From Gemmatimonadota bacterium (GTDB lineage Bacteria; Latescibacterota; UBA2968; GCA-2709665), in NCBI GenBank assembly GCA_028873695.1, contig JAPPNU010000071.1:124001-188000 (forward strand): a DNA stretch of 64,000 nt, written 5' to 3'. The position numbers were made by a program, and so were the translations under genes. Shown here in pieces: positions 1 through 9,176 of the stretch; within the stretch, counting starts at the first letter, position 1, and each line of letters opens with the position of its first letter. The notes under the pieces are model-generated. The model saw only the letters and a list, made by a program, of their open reading frames with translations, did no database searches and was not told the origin of the DNA.

Positions 1-486
1 CTTACCCTCAGCCGGGTGGACGAATCGTTCGACGTAAACGCCGGGAAGACCATTTCCGAACTCACGGCGCTCATCGCCCCGGATTGCAGCCATCGAAAAA
101 CGGCCGGTATCGGCTTTGTGACCATGGAATCGGGACGCTCCGCCATCGGCCTTCTCGCGGACAGTCACCTTGCCCTGGCCAACTTTGGCGCGAAAGCCGG
201 CGCGTTTACTTTCACGGCGCAACGCTCGGGACTCAACGGGGTCCCAATCTTCGGGGGCGTTACTCGACTTGACGAGGACACCGTAGCCTTCGAGCGAAAC
301 CTCGGTGCGGGCGAAGCCCGCCTGCAGGAAGCGATTCTGAACGTCGACACGGACGGCGCGCTGGAATTCAACGCGACTGAAACCGGGGCGGTCTGGGCGA
401 GGAACACGGGTGCCGCATCGGCCCGGGTCACGCACGACGGCGGCGAAACGCAAATTCCGCCCGGGGATATCGCCGTCCTGGAATAG
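1..486 (+). CDS. C-terminal part of an unrecognised protein (5' end outside window)
   Basis: The frame is open from the first base of the window and ends with TAG at 484-486, so only the last 161 residues are visible. The segment is rich in short beta-strand-like stretches (AIGLLADSHLALANFG, LNVDTDGALEFNA, ARVTHDGGETQIPPG) and ends in a DIAVLE tail. This looks like one or two beta-sandwich modules, as found at the C-terminus of secreted or sugar-processing enzymes, but I recognise no family. It is followed by a strong hairpin at 572-605 and faces the leftward gene that ends at 653. GTG at 16 is an internal codon, not necessarily the start, because the frame continues upstream. Confidence 0.6.
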   Translation, partial: LTLSRVDESFDVNAGKTISELTALIAPDCSHRKTAGIGFVTMESGRSAIGLLADSHLALANFGAKAGAFTFTAQRSGLNGVPIFGGVTRLDEDTVAFERNLGAGEARLQEAILNVDTDGALEFNATETGAVWARNTGAASARVTHDGGETQIPPGDIAVLE

Positions 487-571
487 ACCGGCGGAGCGAA
501 GACTCCAGATAACGCCCTGTTTCGGAGGGTTTTATCGCGTCGCCGCGTTGCTGTTTATTTTGGATTGAGGT

Positions 572-605
572 AAAGAGGGCCGAGACGGATGCTCAGGCCC
601 TCTTT
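572..605. terminator. Bidirectional Rho-independent terminator
   Basis: A perfect inverted repeat, AAAGAGGGCC at 572-581 and GGCCCTCTTT at 596-605, encloses a 14-nt loop. It carries A/T tracts on both sides and lies between two convergent genes, so it can stop transcription from both. Confidence 0.8.
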
Positions 606-652
606 CTCATGCGTGATCCAGGTCCTCGGCCCGACTTAACGAGCGGATTCCG

Positions 653-2689
653 TTACCATCTCACCCTGAAGCGCGTTTCCGCCATCGCCCTTCTGCCCGT
701 GTGCAGGTCCTCCACCACAACTCGAAATGCCCTCGGTCCCGGCGACGCGCCATCCATATCCACGCGCAGGTCGCGCGGCTCCCAATTCCGGGCGCCCCGG
801 TACGTGTATGAAACGGCCGTCGTCCAGTCGGCAGGGTAGGCGTCGCCCATACCCTCCGGCAGCGACTGCATCTGATAGCTGATTCGGTAGTGCGTGGCGC
901 CGAAGTCGTCGCGCGAGAGATTGTAGATTTCGAAATAGAACCAGGCCTGCCCTTTCGTGCGGCACACCTGCAGCGGATTCGGGAGCAACGCGAACTGCTC
1001 ACGGCCGTAGGGCGCGTTCTCCCGCATCCGGATGCGTCGCGCCATCAACAGATCGCTGATCTCCAGCGTATCCGGACCGAAAGATCGTACCCGCAGCCGT
1101 TCCCGGAACGTGCCCACTCGCTTCGTCCCCCGGTCTTCCACCTCGGCCGCGAGGAAATAGGTCCCCGGGTCAATGATCACGCGTTCCCCTGCCAACAGGA
1201 AGCGCTCGTCCGTGGATTCATAGACGACCCGCGGCATTCGCTCCACGTTTGAGACGCTGTGCCGGACGGTATCCCAATCGGTGTCGAAGAGAAAGAGCGC
1301 CTGCCTGGCGTCCACTCCGGCGTTTCCATCGTCCCCCGACACGGTATGCCGCACGTTTTCTTGCGGAAGCGCGTAATATACCTCGATGCGCGTATTGCCG
1401 TTGTCGTGCCGGAACTGCGCAGTCTGGCATGGCGCATCATACTGCAGAGGATGCTGATATAGGTCTGGTACCGCCTTTACCAGTTGTTCGAGTTTCAGGC
1501 GTTTATTGCCCCGCCTGGCCGTTACGAACCGCCAGGAGTCCCAGGTAACCGTAGGAACGAATATCGCTGTAAACGGGCCGTAGTCCCAAACGTCCTTCCT
1601 GCCCCGCCCGGGACCGTCCATGTACCGGACGCGGGGGTCTCCGTACCGTATGTAGACCTGTCCCATGTCGGTCTGCCATCCTTCCCGCCCGAGCGTGGGA
1701 TCGGAGAAGCGCAGGTTCGCGTAGGCCACGCGCCGGCACTGTTCCAGCAGGCGTTCGTTGACCGACGTCAGGTAGATCGGGTCCTTTCCCAGCCAGAAGT
1801 TCCGAATTTCCTCGTCGCTCGGGGGCGGTTCACCCTCGGTTTCTGCAGGGTTTCGGACCAGGAAAACCGACTGCATGAACCTCCGTGCCGATTCGGTCAT
1901 CCGGTTCAGCCCGTCCACGTAGGCGCGATAGGCCCTTTCCAGGTCGCCCTTCAACTGATAGCCCAGGCCGGCGAAAAAGTGGGCGTTCCAGTTTCCCGGC
2001 CGCCGCTGTCGGTAGGCTTCGAAGAGCTCGATCAGCGGCTCGGGCATTTCGGCGGCGTAATAGGCCAGCCCGAGATACTGATGCGACGGCCAGTGGACGG
2101 GGTCCAGGCTGATGGCGCGGGTGAGATAACCGATTCCGGTTTCGATGCCGAGATCCGGATATTCGACGAACGTCAGTGTCTTTCCGCCTCTGATTGAATA
2201 CATCCCGATCGCAGCTTCCGTGTCGTCATCGAGCCTGTCCGTGAAGTAGGTCCACTCCCAGGCCCAGACCGCAAAACGCCCCGCCCAGAACAGACCCTCC
2301 AGATGATCCGGGTCCAGTTCCAGGACCTGGAGCGCTTTTCGGTATGAATCCGGACGCTGCAATGTCCGCCATAACAACTCAGCATGGGTTGCCTGATAGT
2401 CCGGGTTTTCGCGCTCACGCATCACGGCGCGCAACAGCCAGTGGCCGGCTGTCTGACGGGAAACCGGCGTGCCCCCCGCCATGTAAAACCGCGCCAGAGC
2501 GTGCATCGTCTTCCCTGACCGGTCATACCGCAGCGCGCGTTTCATCAGGGCTTCGCGCCGGTCGCGATCCAGAAGCGTATCCGCCGCGGCAGCCAGCAGC
2601 GAGTCCACACTGGCAGGATCGGACCGTCCGGCATCGACGCTTGTGATACCAAGGGCCACCAGGCAGATCGTTATCGCCATCCGAACCAC
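653..2689 (-). CDS. GWxTD domain-containing secreted protein with TPR-like repeats
   Basis: A 678-residue protein with an N-terminal signal sequence (MAITICLVALGITSVDA). Residues 40-270 hold helical TPR-like repeats (GLAYYAAEMPEPLIELFEAY, GLGYQLKGDLERAYRAYVDG). The diagnostic GWQTD is at 337-341, followed by GQVYIRYGDP at 343-352, the signature of the GWxTD domain. The C-terminal half is beta-rich. The family is common in Latescibacterota, Gemmatimonadota and Acidobacteriota; its function is unknown, and export to the periplasm or outer surface is inferred. GTG at 2689 is chosen because GGGAGA lies 7 nt upstream; ATG at 2680 is the alternative. A second family member is at 6429-8600. The gene stands alone between two hairpins. 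Confidence 0.82.
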   Translation of the reverse strand: MVRMAITICLVALGITSVDAGRSDPASVDSLLAAAADTLLDRDRREALMKRALRYDRSGKTMHALARFYMAGGTPVSRQTAGHWLLRAVMRERENPDYQATHAELLWRTLQRPDSYRKALQVLELDPDHLEGLFWAGRFAVWAWEWTYFTDRLDDDTEAAIGMYSIRGGKTLTFVEYPDLGIETGIGYLTRAISLDPVHWPSHQYLGLAYYAAEMPEPLIELFEAYRQRRPGNWNAHFFAGLGYQLKGDLERAYRAYVDGLNRMTESARRFMQSVFLVRNPAETEGEPPPSDEEIRNFWLGKDPIYLTSVNERLLEQCRRVAYANLRFSDPTLGREGWQTDMGQVYIRYGDPRVRYMDGPGRGRKDVWDYGPFTAIFVPTVTWDSWRFVTARRGNKRLKLEQLVKAVPDLYQHPLQYDAPCQTAQFRHDNGNTRIEVYYALPQENVRHTVSGDDGNAGVDARQALFLFDTDWDTVRHSVSNVERMPRVVYESTDERFLLAGERVIIDPGTYFLAAEVEDRGTKRVGTFRERLRVRSFGPDTLEISDLLMARRIRMRENAPYGREQFALLPNPLQVCRTKGQAWFYFEIYNLSRDDFGATHYRISYQMQSLPEGMGDAYPADWTTAVSYTYRGARNWEPRDLRVDMDGASPGPRAFRVVVEDLHTGRRAMAETRFRVRW

Positions 2690-2924
2690 TCAGAGTTCTC
2701 CCTGTCGAACCCGCGGGCAGGACTTGCGCGCAAGTGTGTCATCTGCAATGAAGAGACACAATTACTGACTGACAACAAGACGGTATTGCAAATCCCATTG
2801 TCAGTCATGACTCTGTTCACTAACGTAAGACACGTCCCGGCGGGTTCGGGTTCAACTATTCTGACCGAAATCAGGCGCGCGCTCAAAGAATGTCGGGCCG
2901 TGAGAACTGGCGTCTACACTACAA

Positions 2925-2953
2925 AAAGAAGGGCCCTGAACGGACCCTTCTTT
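2925..2953 (-). terminator. Terminator-like hairpin
   Basis: AAAGAAGGGCCC (2925-2936) pairs with GGACCCTTCTTT (2942-2953), one mismatch, 5-nt loop. It lies downstream of the leftward lipoprotein gene that ends at 3242 and carries a T-rich tract on the minus strand. Confidence 0.6.
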
Positions 2954-3131
2954 GGAAACGGACTGTATACATACTCACCGCTGTCCAGGAAAGATTGGAA
3001 AAGACGATCTTGGATGCGAAAGTACCTGGTTTTATTGAATGTCGTTTCGAAATGCCACTGCGGGTCACCTTCCTGTGGCCACGGCAGTCCAAATAAAGGA
3101 ACCGATCTGTGACCGGCGTAGTTGGCGTTCC

Positions 3132-3162
3132 CCGGAGCGAGGGCAGGATGCCCTCGCTCCGG
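3132..3162. repeat. REP-like perfect palindrome
   Basis: CCGGAGCGAGGGCA (3132-3145) is followed by a 3-nt loop and its exact complement (3149-3162), with no T-tract. It lies about 80 bp downstream of the lipoprotein gene. GC-rich intergenic stems of this kind are typical of dispersed REP-like repeats, but only one copy is in this window. Confidence 0.5.
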
Positions 3163-3241
3163 TTACTGGTGGATCACGTCGTGATAGCGGGCAAATTGAC
3201 TTTGGTCGCAGGGCGTCAACGCTGCGTCTGTCTCTTGTGCG

Positions 3242-3760
3242 TCAAAATTGAATCTGCCTTCCTGCAAGATTGCTCAACAACAATTGGAACTCATCCATGC
3301 GCTGGTTGCCTCTGAAAATGAGCAGGTTCACACCTTCGATCCCCTCCGTCGTCGGGAAGTCGATCTGGCCGAGAAAGGCGACGAAGGCCTCGTGGAAGGT
3401 GGCCAGCCCGTGCTCGTACGAATCGTGAATCCGTCGCAATTCGCCGTCGTCCGGCCGGATGTTCCGTACCTGTACCTGCAACGTCTCCAGACGGGCGATC
3501 AGATTCGACGTGAATTGCCGTATCCAATACCTTGAAACCACGCCCCCCGACCATCCCTGGGTGATGGAACCGAATTCGGCATTCATCAGGTGCACTGTCT
3601 GGTAGGTTCGAGAGACGTCTACGAGGTACGCGTTAAAATCCGACGCGGCGACCGACAACATCTTGCCCGTGGCGTCAGGCGCCGGTTCGACGACCCCCAC
3701 GGGGTCCGAAGAACCACAGCCCATACAGAGGATCAGGAGCATGCCCAGACGACGCTTCAT
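3242..3760 (-). CDS. Small lipoprotein, function unknown
   Basis: A 172-residue product starting MKRRLGMLLILCMGCGSSDP: two arginines, a hydrophobic stretch and a lipobox-like LCMGC, so it is probably lipidated on the cysteine and anchored in a membrane. The rest is mostly helical, with no domain I recognise (KMLSVAASDFNAYLVDVSRTYQ, LQVQVRNIRPDDGELRRI). The ATG at 3760 is preferred over GTG at 3775 because GAGGATAAC lies just upstream and the shorter form gives a proper lipoprotein signal. It follows the GNAT/SDR pair on the same strand with a 42-bp gap, so it could be co-transcribed. Confidence 0.65.
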   Translation of the reverse strand: MKRRLGMLLILCMGCGSSDPVGVVEPAPDATGKMLSVAASDFNAYLVDVSRTYQTVHLMNAEFGSITQGWSGGVVSRYWIRQFTSNLIARLETLQVQVRNIRPDDGELRRIHDSYEHGLATFHEAFVAFLGQIDFPTTEGIEGVNLLIFRGNQRMDEFQLLLSNLAGRQIQF

Positions 3761-3802
3761 ATCTGTTATCCTCACATCCTGCCTGATGCCACGCTGCAGT
3801 AA

Positions 3803-4744
3803 TCAATTCTGCGAAATGGCGGACGGCTTGCGAACGCCCTCCAGCGGCTTTTCGTACACTGCCCGCCGCAAGACCACCTCAAAACCCAGACGGCGGTACA
3901 GGCGAACGGCCGGTTCCAGCGTTTCGCTGGTATTCAGGATGGCTTCCCCGTACCCCAACGCTTTCAACTTGTGCAACGCACGCACGTTCAGTACCCAACC
4001 CAGACCCTTCTTCCGGTGCTCCGGTACAACCGCTACCCAGTGAATCAGCCCGACGTCCTTCCCCCGATTCGTCGCCGTCCAGGCTGTGGTTGTGCCAACC
4101 GGTTCGTCGCCGAAAACCGCGAAAAGGACTCGCTCCGGATAGAAATACGGCGAGTTCAGGTACTCCTTTTCGAAGTCAGCCTCCGTCCAGGCCCTTCCGC
4201 CTGCGTTCTCGCTCATGAAAGCCGCATTCTTGATCCGTACGAATGCCGTGTCGTCGCCGGGCCGGTAGGTTCTGACGCGATACCCCGCCGGCGGCTTCGC
4301 ATCGGGAAGGTCCTTGAGTTCCCGCCACATCTTCAGGCTCGCGCCGAACACGGGTTTCCATCCCGTCTGTTTCAGGAGTCCGGTTGCGGCCGCATTGTCG
4401 CTGTCGACAGCCGAGCCGGTCCGCAATGCCTGAAAGCCGTTTTCGCGGGCAACCCCTTCCGCTTCCATCAACAGGCGTCGACCCAATCCCGCGCGCCGGC
4501 GGTTGGGATGTACCCCAATGAAACTCAGCGTCGCGACCCGTTCTCCGTCCGTATACTTCATTGCACAGACACCAACGGGGGTCGATCCGTCGGACGCCAG
4601 CAGGATCTCGTCGTTACGCAGGCTTTCGAGCACCTCTCTGGCCGGCGGCGCCAGGTCTCCCGCCCCCCCGGCACATCGCGCCATCAGCTCCGCGAGATCC
4701 TGTGTTGAAACGGACCCGTCCATCAATTGAACCGATGCATTCAC
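3803..4744 (-). CDS. Double-domain GNAT N-acetyltransferase
   Basis: A 313-residue protein with two tandem GNAT folds. Both halves show the acetyl-CoA pyrophosphate-binding pattern: HPNRRRAGLGRRLLMEAE at about 80-97 and PEHRKKGLGWVLNVRAL at about 243-259. The arrangement resembles mycothiol-synthase-like and other two-GNAT acetyltransferases; the acceptor substrate cannot be told. The start is GTG at 4744, which overlaps the TGA of the upstream SDR gene in a GTGA arrangement (4 bp), so the two are translationally coupled and probably act together. Confidence 0.8.
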   Translation of the reverse strand: MNASVQLMDGSVSTQDLAELMARCAGGAGDLAPPAREVLESLRNDEILLASDGSTPVGVCAMKYTDGERVATLSFIGVHPNRRRAGLGRRLLMEAEGVARENGFQALRTGSAVDSDNAAATGLLKQTGWKPVFGASLKMWRELKDLPDAKPPAGYRVRTYRPGDDTAFVRIKNAAFMSENAGGRAWTEADFEKEYLNSPYFYPERVLFAVFGDEPVGTTTAWTATNRGKDVGLIHWVAVVPEHRKKGLGWVLNVRALHKLKALGYGEAILNTSETLEPAVRLYRRLGFEVVLRRAVYEKPLEGVRKPSAISQN

Positions 4745-5529
4745 GAGAGTTTGCCTTCAACATGATCCAGAAACGTCGGTTTTCCCGACGTAACGCCTCC
4801 GTCCGCCACCACAACCGCGCCGGTGACGAACGACGCCTCATCCGAGGCGAGAAACAGCGCCACGTTTGCGATTTCCTCAGGTCTGCCCACGCGCTTGAGC
4901 GGATACACCTCGGCGATACGTTCGAATATTTCCGGGTCCTTTTCGAGTACGTGCTGCCAACCTTCCGTGTTCACGGTGCCGGGGCAGATTGCATTCACCC
5001 TGACGCCCCGTGGTCCGTAATCTACCGCCGTTGTCCTGGTAAGCGAAATGACGCCTGCCTTCGCGGCGCTGTATGCGCTCTCTCCAAACGACATGATCGC
5101 GTTGACGGACGATATATTCACGATGGATCCGCCGCCACGATCGATCATCCGCGGAAGCGCCGCACGGCTGCAAAGGTAGGCGCTCTTCAGGCATCCCTCC
5201 ATATTCCGGTCCCATAAATCCGGATCAATATCCAGGACTTTGGTACCGTGGCAATAATAGGCGTTGTTGACCAGAATATCAAGACCGCCATATGCTCCCG
5301 CAGCCCGTTCGCAAGCGCGATTTACGTCCGTCACATCGGTCGCGCTGCCCACCACGAGTGCGGCCTCTCCATCGGCCCTTTTGATTGTCTCAACCACGGC
5401 CTCCCCGCGGTCCCGATCGAGTTCCAGTACAACCACTTTCGCGCCTTCCGCTGCGAACCGCGTCGCCACGGCCTTGCCGATGCCCGCGCCGCCGCCCGTA
5501 ATCCAGGCGACTTTGCCCGCTAACCGCAT
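4741..5529 (-). CDS. SDR-family NAD(P)-dependent oxidoreductase
   Basis: A 262-residue classical short-chain dehydrogenase. TGGGAGIG (11-18) is the nucleotide-binding loop, LVNNAYY is the NNAG-type motif, and the active site is ISSVNA with YSAAK. The C-terminal FVTGAVVVADGG is the usual FabG/glucose-dehydrogenase-like ending. The substrate is unknown. The frame is open further upstream, but ATG at 5529 has AAAGGAGAATTCG in front of it and matches family length, so it is the start. It ends in a 4-bp overlap with the acetyltransferase. Confidence 0.85.
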   Translation of the reverse strand: MRLAGKVAWITGGGAGIGKAVATRFAAEGAKVVVLELDRDRGEAVVETIKRADGEAALVVGSATDVTDVNRACERAAGAYGGLDILVNNAYYCHGTKVLDIDPDLWDRNMEGCLKSAYLCSRAALPRMIDRGGGSIVNISSVNAIMSFGESAYSAAKAGVISLTRTTAVDYGPRGVRVNAICPGTVNTEGWQHVLEKDPEIFERIAEVYPLKRVGRPEEIANVALFLASDEASFVTGAVVVADGGVTSGKPTFLDHVEGKLS

Positions 5530-6428
5530 CGAATTCTCCTTTGGCCCCAACGGTTCGAAGTTGCGATTTAGCCATCGGCTACATTGCCAGATAATGGCAG
5601 CCAACCTTAATCCGAAAAAAGGCAACGGCAAAACTTACCACAAAAAGCACAAAAGGCACAGAAGAAATCAGCGCAAGAGCGGGGCATCGAGGTCGTACAA
5701 ATGGATGAAATTTCCGTTCACGTCCAGTTACCTCAAGTATCTGGGGTCCTTGACTTCAATTCGCTTTTGTTCTTCTGTATATAATCGACATTCAGGACCC
5801 CGGGTAATTGCAATTCAAGGCTAACCGCTATGAACGAATATACCGGAGCCATCCGTTCGTGTCAACGAACACTATCTGAAACCGGACTCTCTGAAAGACA
5901 TAGACTGCGCAGGATTGCAATGACGAAACCAACTTTTAAACGGTGAAGACACAATGCTGCGTCCATTCGACAGTGTCTTCAATTCCACATACACATCTGT
6001 TGAGTTGAACACCCTTTAGTTTACATCCGCCACTGCAGCGACCCAACTGGTCAAAGCGGTCTTCGCGCCTACCGAAACGTGGTCACTGAGCTTGTCGAAG
6101 TGCCCGCGTTTCGGCACTCGTTCGGCGCCATTGTACAGCCCTTCGCCGACCCTTCGACAGGCTCAGGGAGCGGCTTCGGGCACGGCTAACGACCTCAGGT
6201 TCAAGAAGCACCGTATGGTTCACATTCTCCATTGTAACAGACGAAAGACTGTCAATAATTCGACTCTACACGTAATAACTGAACCGGAATAGACAAATCC
6301 GTGTCCTTATTTATGGGTCGGATGATCTGCGATAATCCAGCCGGTATACAAAGGGATCTTATATCTTATTGATCCTGATGCAAAGCGAGAAAAGTCAGGA
6401 TGGCGTCCTCTTGCTGGAAGGTTTAGAA
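5530..6428. other. Long intergenic region between divergent genes
   Basis: About 900 bp, more AT-rich than its surroundings, with no convincing gene. It contains a GGGGTCCT/AGGACCCC inverted repeat (5739-5746 and 5795-5802) and the REP-like pair at 6086-6166. Promoters for the SDR gene (leftwards) and the GWxTD gene (rightwards) must lie here, but I could not pick a clear -35/-10 pair. Confidence 0.5.
6086..6166. repeat. REP-like inverted pair
   Basis: CTGAGCTTGTCGAAG (6086-6100) and CTTCGACAGGCTCAG (6152-6166) are inverted copies differing at one base, with a smaller GTGCC/GGCAC stem between them. This GAGCTTGTCGAAG-type sequence occurs as a dispersed REP/BIME-like repeat in many bacterial genomes. 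Confidence 0.65.
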
Positions 6429-8600
6429 ATGTCAATAAAACCACATCTGTTTACTGTGTTGGCCGTGCTTTTTTCAGTATTTCAATCTCTAGGCGACAGT
6501 GTTATCGCGAATTCCGTGGACTCGCTGGAAGCGCTGCGCGCTGCACGAGATTGGGTCGGTCTGGGGTACGCTTACCTTGAGCGCGGTGATTTCGAAGATG
6601 CCAGGAAGGCATTTCGGCGAGGCGCGAGAGGAGATTCCGCGGCTGCGGCGTACAATGGGATGGGACTGGCATACGGACGCGACCCGAAGGCGGTCAAACG
6701 GAAGGCCTTCGAGTATTTCCGCCGCGCGCTGGGGGTCGACAAGGGTTATCTCGAAGCGCGAATGAATATCGCAAGGCTGCATATCCAGCTTGGCGACCTG
6801 AATGCAGAGCATGCTTTGGAGGACGTGATCGAGGCGCATCCGACCTATGCGCCGGCCTATCTAATGCTGGCGGACTGGTTCAGGGACAGCCTCTTCCCTG
6901 AAAAGAGAATTGCCCTCTACAACCGATATCTTGAGATCGTGCCCGGAGAAATACGGGGGTATCAAGGTCTCGCCATGACGTACATCGAACTTCACAATTA
7001 TCCAGAAGCGTTGAAGGCGCTTGAACCCGCCCTCACGGATACATCATCCGATTCACGGCTACTGCCGCTGGCCGCTCAGGCACATGCAGCGCTGGGCGAT
7101 CCGGAGCAGGCTGTTGAGCTTTTCCAAAACTATTTTCACGCATTGCCCGACAGCGAAAGGGCGTTATATGAGGATTTGTCCCTCGTGACCTTTCCGGCAG
7201 AGCTTGAGACCTATACGGCCAAGTCAGGCAAGGAAAAGGCGGAGTGGCGTCGAGATTTCTGGAAGAAACGCGATATGGCGCTGGTTTCGGCGGGGAAGGC
7301 GCGGGAGGCGGAGCACTACCGGAGGGTGTGGCATGCCCGGACGTTTTTCGGCGAGAAAGTGTTCCCGTGGGACCGGCGAGGTGAGGTGTACATCCGGTAT
7401 GGAGAGCCCGAGTATCGTGCGCGTTCGGACAGGGTCAACGCGTATCCGCCGAGCCTGGCGATCCAGCGGGTACGCGACGTGCACGGGCAGCAGATCTACG
7501 GCGTTTACGACACCAAATCGGATCTGGAGAGGCCCAAGGGATGGACTCTAACGGACAAGTCCGCTAAGGAGGAGGAGTGGGTATACACGAAAGTCGCAGG
7601 CGGCCTGCAACTGATTTTCAAGGATAAATGGTTCGACGGAGATTGGGACTTTCTGATTGGCGTACCCGGCAACGACATTAGCCTGACCCCAAGGATATTG
7701 TCGCTGAGTCCGGCTGTGGTTTACAGGAAGGCGACACAGACAATGCCGGATTTCTACGACGTTCCTCCCGGGATGGACCCCCTCGAGTTCTACTACGACA
7801 CGGCCAGTTTCCGCGGCTCAGACGGTGGCGCCGCGGCGGTGGAGGTCTATTTCGGCATTCCTTTGGACCTGGTGGAGAGCGAAGAGACGGCAGGAAGCAA
7901 ACTCTCCGACGTCAGGATGGTGGCGGCGTTAACGGACGCGAGTGGCGACGTATACCGCCGACGGCAGACAGACCTGGTTTTTCCGGCGCCTCAAGGCGAA
8001 CAGGCTGCGCGCGGCACTTTTGCACCGGACCTGATTCGGATTGAGGTTGCGCCTGGAGACTACCGGCTTGCCGTACAGCTTGTGGACCGGATCTCGGGAA
8101 AGTGGGGGGTGTACCTGCAGGACTTGAACGTGCCCGATTTTGTGGACTCGCTCTCCGTCAGCGATCTTCAGCTGTGCTGGAAGATATCGGAGACGACGCG
8201 GGAAGGAAAATTCAGAAAGGAAAACCTCTGGGCGGTACCGATGCCAAGCCGGAGCTACCGGCAGGACACGAATATACATATTTATTACGAACTGTATAAT
8301 CTGCAGACAGACGCGTTCGGAAGAACCAGATACCGGGTTTCCTACTCCATTCAGCGGGATGCCCGCATGGGGAAGGGGGTCTTCGGCGCGTTATCGTCGC
8401 TGGTGCGGAGGATTATTTCAGCCGGAATAGAGGAGGTGGTTGTGAGCTACGACCGGACAGGCGCCGACGCGAGCGAGGCAATCTACTTCGAACTGGACGC
8501 CGGAAACCTCAAACCCGGCTTCAGCCGGATCAGGGTATTGGTGACCGACCTGAACAGTTTACAATCCGCGACTCGCACGGCCATCTTTCACGTTGAATGA
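6429..8600 (+). CDS. GWxTD-like secreted protein with TPR repeats
   Basis: A 723-residue protein. The signal sequence is MSIKPHLFTVLAVLFSVFQS. TPR-like repeats fill roughly 30-260 (WVGLGYAYLERGDFEDARKA, YNRYLEIVPGEIRGYQGLAM). The GWxTD-type core follows at about 310-325 as PWDRRGEVYIRYGEP, where GWxTD itself has become PWDRR. A beta-rich C-terminus shares SYRQDTNIHIYYELYNL-type segments with the protein at 653-2689. ATG at 6429 is chosen over 6369 because it gives a proper signal peptide and GAAGG lies about 8 nt upstream. It is a distant paralogue of the first GWxTD gene; function unknown. Confidence 0.78.
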   Translation: MSIKPHLFTVLAVLFSVFQSLGDSVIANSVDSLEALRAARDWVGLGYAYLERGDFEDARKAFRRGARGDSAAAAYNGMGLAYGRDPKAVKRKAFEYFRRALGVDKGYLEARMNIARLHIQLGDLNAEHALEDVIEAHPTYAPAYLMLADWFRDSLFPEKRIALYNRYLEIVPGEIRGYQGLAMTYIELHNYPEALKALEPALTDTSSDSRLLPLAAQAHAALGDPEQAVELFQNYFHALPDSERALYEDLSLVTFPAELETYTAKSGKEKAEWRRDFWKKRDMALVSAGKAREAEHYRRVWHARTFFGEKVFPWDRRGEVYIRYGEPEYRARSDRVNAYPPSLAIQRVRDVHGQQIYGVYDTKSDLERPKGWTLTDKSAKEEEWVYTKVAGGLQLIFKDKWFDGDWDFLIGVPGNDISLTPRILSLSPAVVYRKATQTMPDFYDVPPGMDPLEFYYDTASFRGSDGGAAAVEVYFGIPLDLVESEETAGSKLSDVRMVAALTDASGDVYRRRQTDLVFPAPQGEQAARGTFAPDLIRIEVAPGDYRLAVQLVDRISGKWGVYLQDLNVPDFVDSLSVSDLQLCWKISETTREGKFRKENLWAVPMPSRSYRQDTNIHIYYELYNLQTDAFGRTRYRVSYSIQRDARMGKGVFGALSSLVRRIISAGIEEVVVSYDRTGADASEAIYFELDAGNLKPGFSRIRVLVTDLNSLQSATRTAIFHVE

Positions 8601-8649
8601 CAGGATAGGGGCCAAAAGTCGCTTTGCGTTGACTTTGCCATCGGCAGGA

Positions 8650-9027
8650 TCACGCGCGTCGGATTCTTGGCGCAGTCTCCGAAGAGTACGTCTTGCGTTT
8701 CCCCGCGCGAACCTCGAGGACCTCGGCCAACGCCGTCGTCGCTTCGCGAACGAGGCACTCGGTATCGACGCCCCTGTGGCCGGGACAGTACGCCTCCAGC
8801 TTTCGGATGCCGCGGGTCAACAGGTGTTCCGCGCCCGCGTAATTCTCGCACGTCAGGTGATAGAAGCCCACGGCGACCTGAATCATGCCCTGAAAAAAGG
8901 GTCTTTCGGATCCCCGCACATCCATCCAGACGTCCTCCCACGTGTCGTGAGACGCGTAGAAGTCGCCGGCGTTGAATTCACGGATGCCCCGTTCGAATCT
9001 TTCTGTAATGTCGGATTCTCGTACCAT
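8650..9027 (-). CDS. DUF309 domain-containing protein
   Basis: A 125-residue protein with the DUF309 hallmark FNAGDFYASHDTWEDVWMD (about 17-35), then FFQGMIQVAVGFYHLTCENY and AEHLLTRGIRKLEAY. These helical proteins are about 100-180 residues long and have no established biochemical role; the conserved His/Glu/Trp pattern suggests a small-molecule or metal site. It lies leftwards, converging on the GWxTD gene with 49 bp between stops, and downstream of the gamma-carbonic anhydrase terminator, so it is probably transcribed on its own. Confidence 0.8.
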   Translation of the reverse strand: MVRESDITERFERGIREFNAGDFYASHDTWEDVWMDVRGSERPFFQGMIQVAVGFYHLTCENYAGAEHLLTRGIRKLEAYCPGHRGVDTECLVREATTALAEVLEVRAGKRKTYSSETAPRIRRA

Positions 9028-9120
9028 CGTATCCAGCCCTGATTCGCAGCCGTAAACCGCCGGTTGGCGATACCGGATCGAGTACCTTCACACTGGCTTC
9101 CTCATCGGCTCCACCGACAA

Positions 9121-9160
9121 TATAAAAAAAAGCGGGCTCCGAACCATATAGAGCCCGCTT
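9121..9160 (-). terminator. Rho-independent terminator of the gamma-carbonic anhydrase gene
   Basis: AAGCGGGCTC (9130-9139) and GAGCCCGCTT (9151-9160) form a perfect stem; on the minus strand it is followed by a run of T (9124-9130). It lies 17 bp after the stop at 9177. Confidence 0.85.
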
Positions 9161-9176
9161 GCGACGCGTTTCAAAG

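Larger units (their letters stand above)
2690..3241. other. Intergenic region with two hairpins, no gene
   Basis: About 550 bp between two leftward genes. It holds a terminator-like hairpin (2925-2953) and a REP-like perfect stem (3132-3162). Short open frames here lack ribosome sites and recognisable products. I see no other structure. Confidence 0.6.

Noticed and set aside
5750..5790. TTGACT ... TATAAT as a promoter
   Set aside because: The spacing is about 24 bp, too long for a sigma-70 promoter.
5739..5802. GGGGTCCT/AGGACCCC inverted repeat as a terminator or TIR
   Set aside because: The stem is 8 bp with a 48-bp loop, too weak; recorded only within the intergenic entry.
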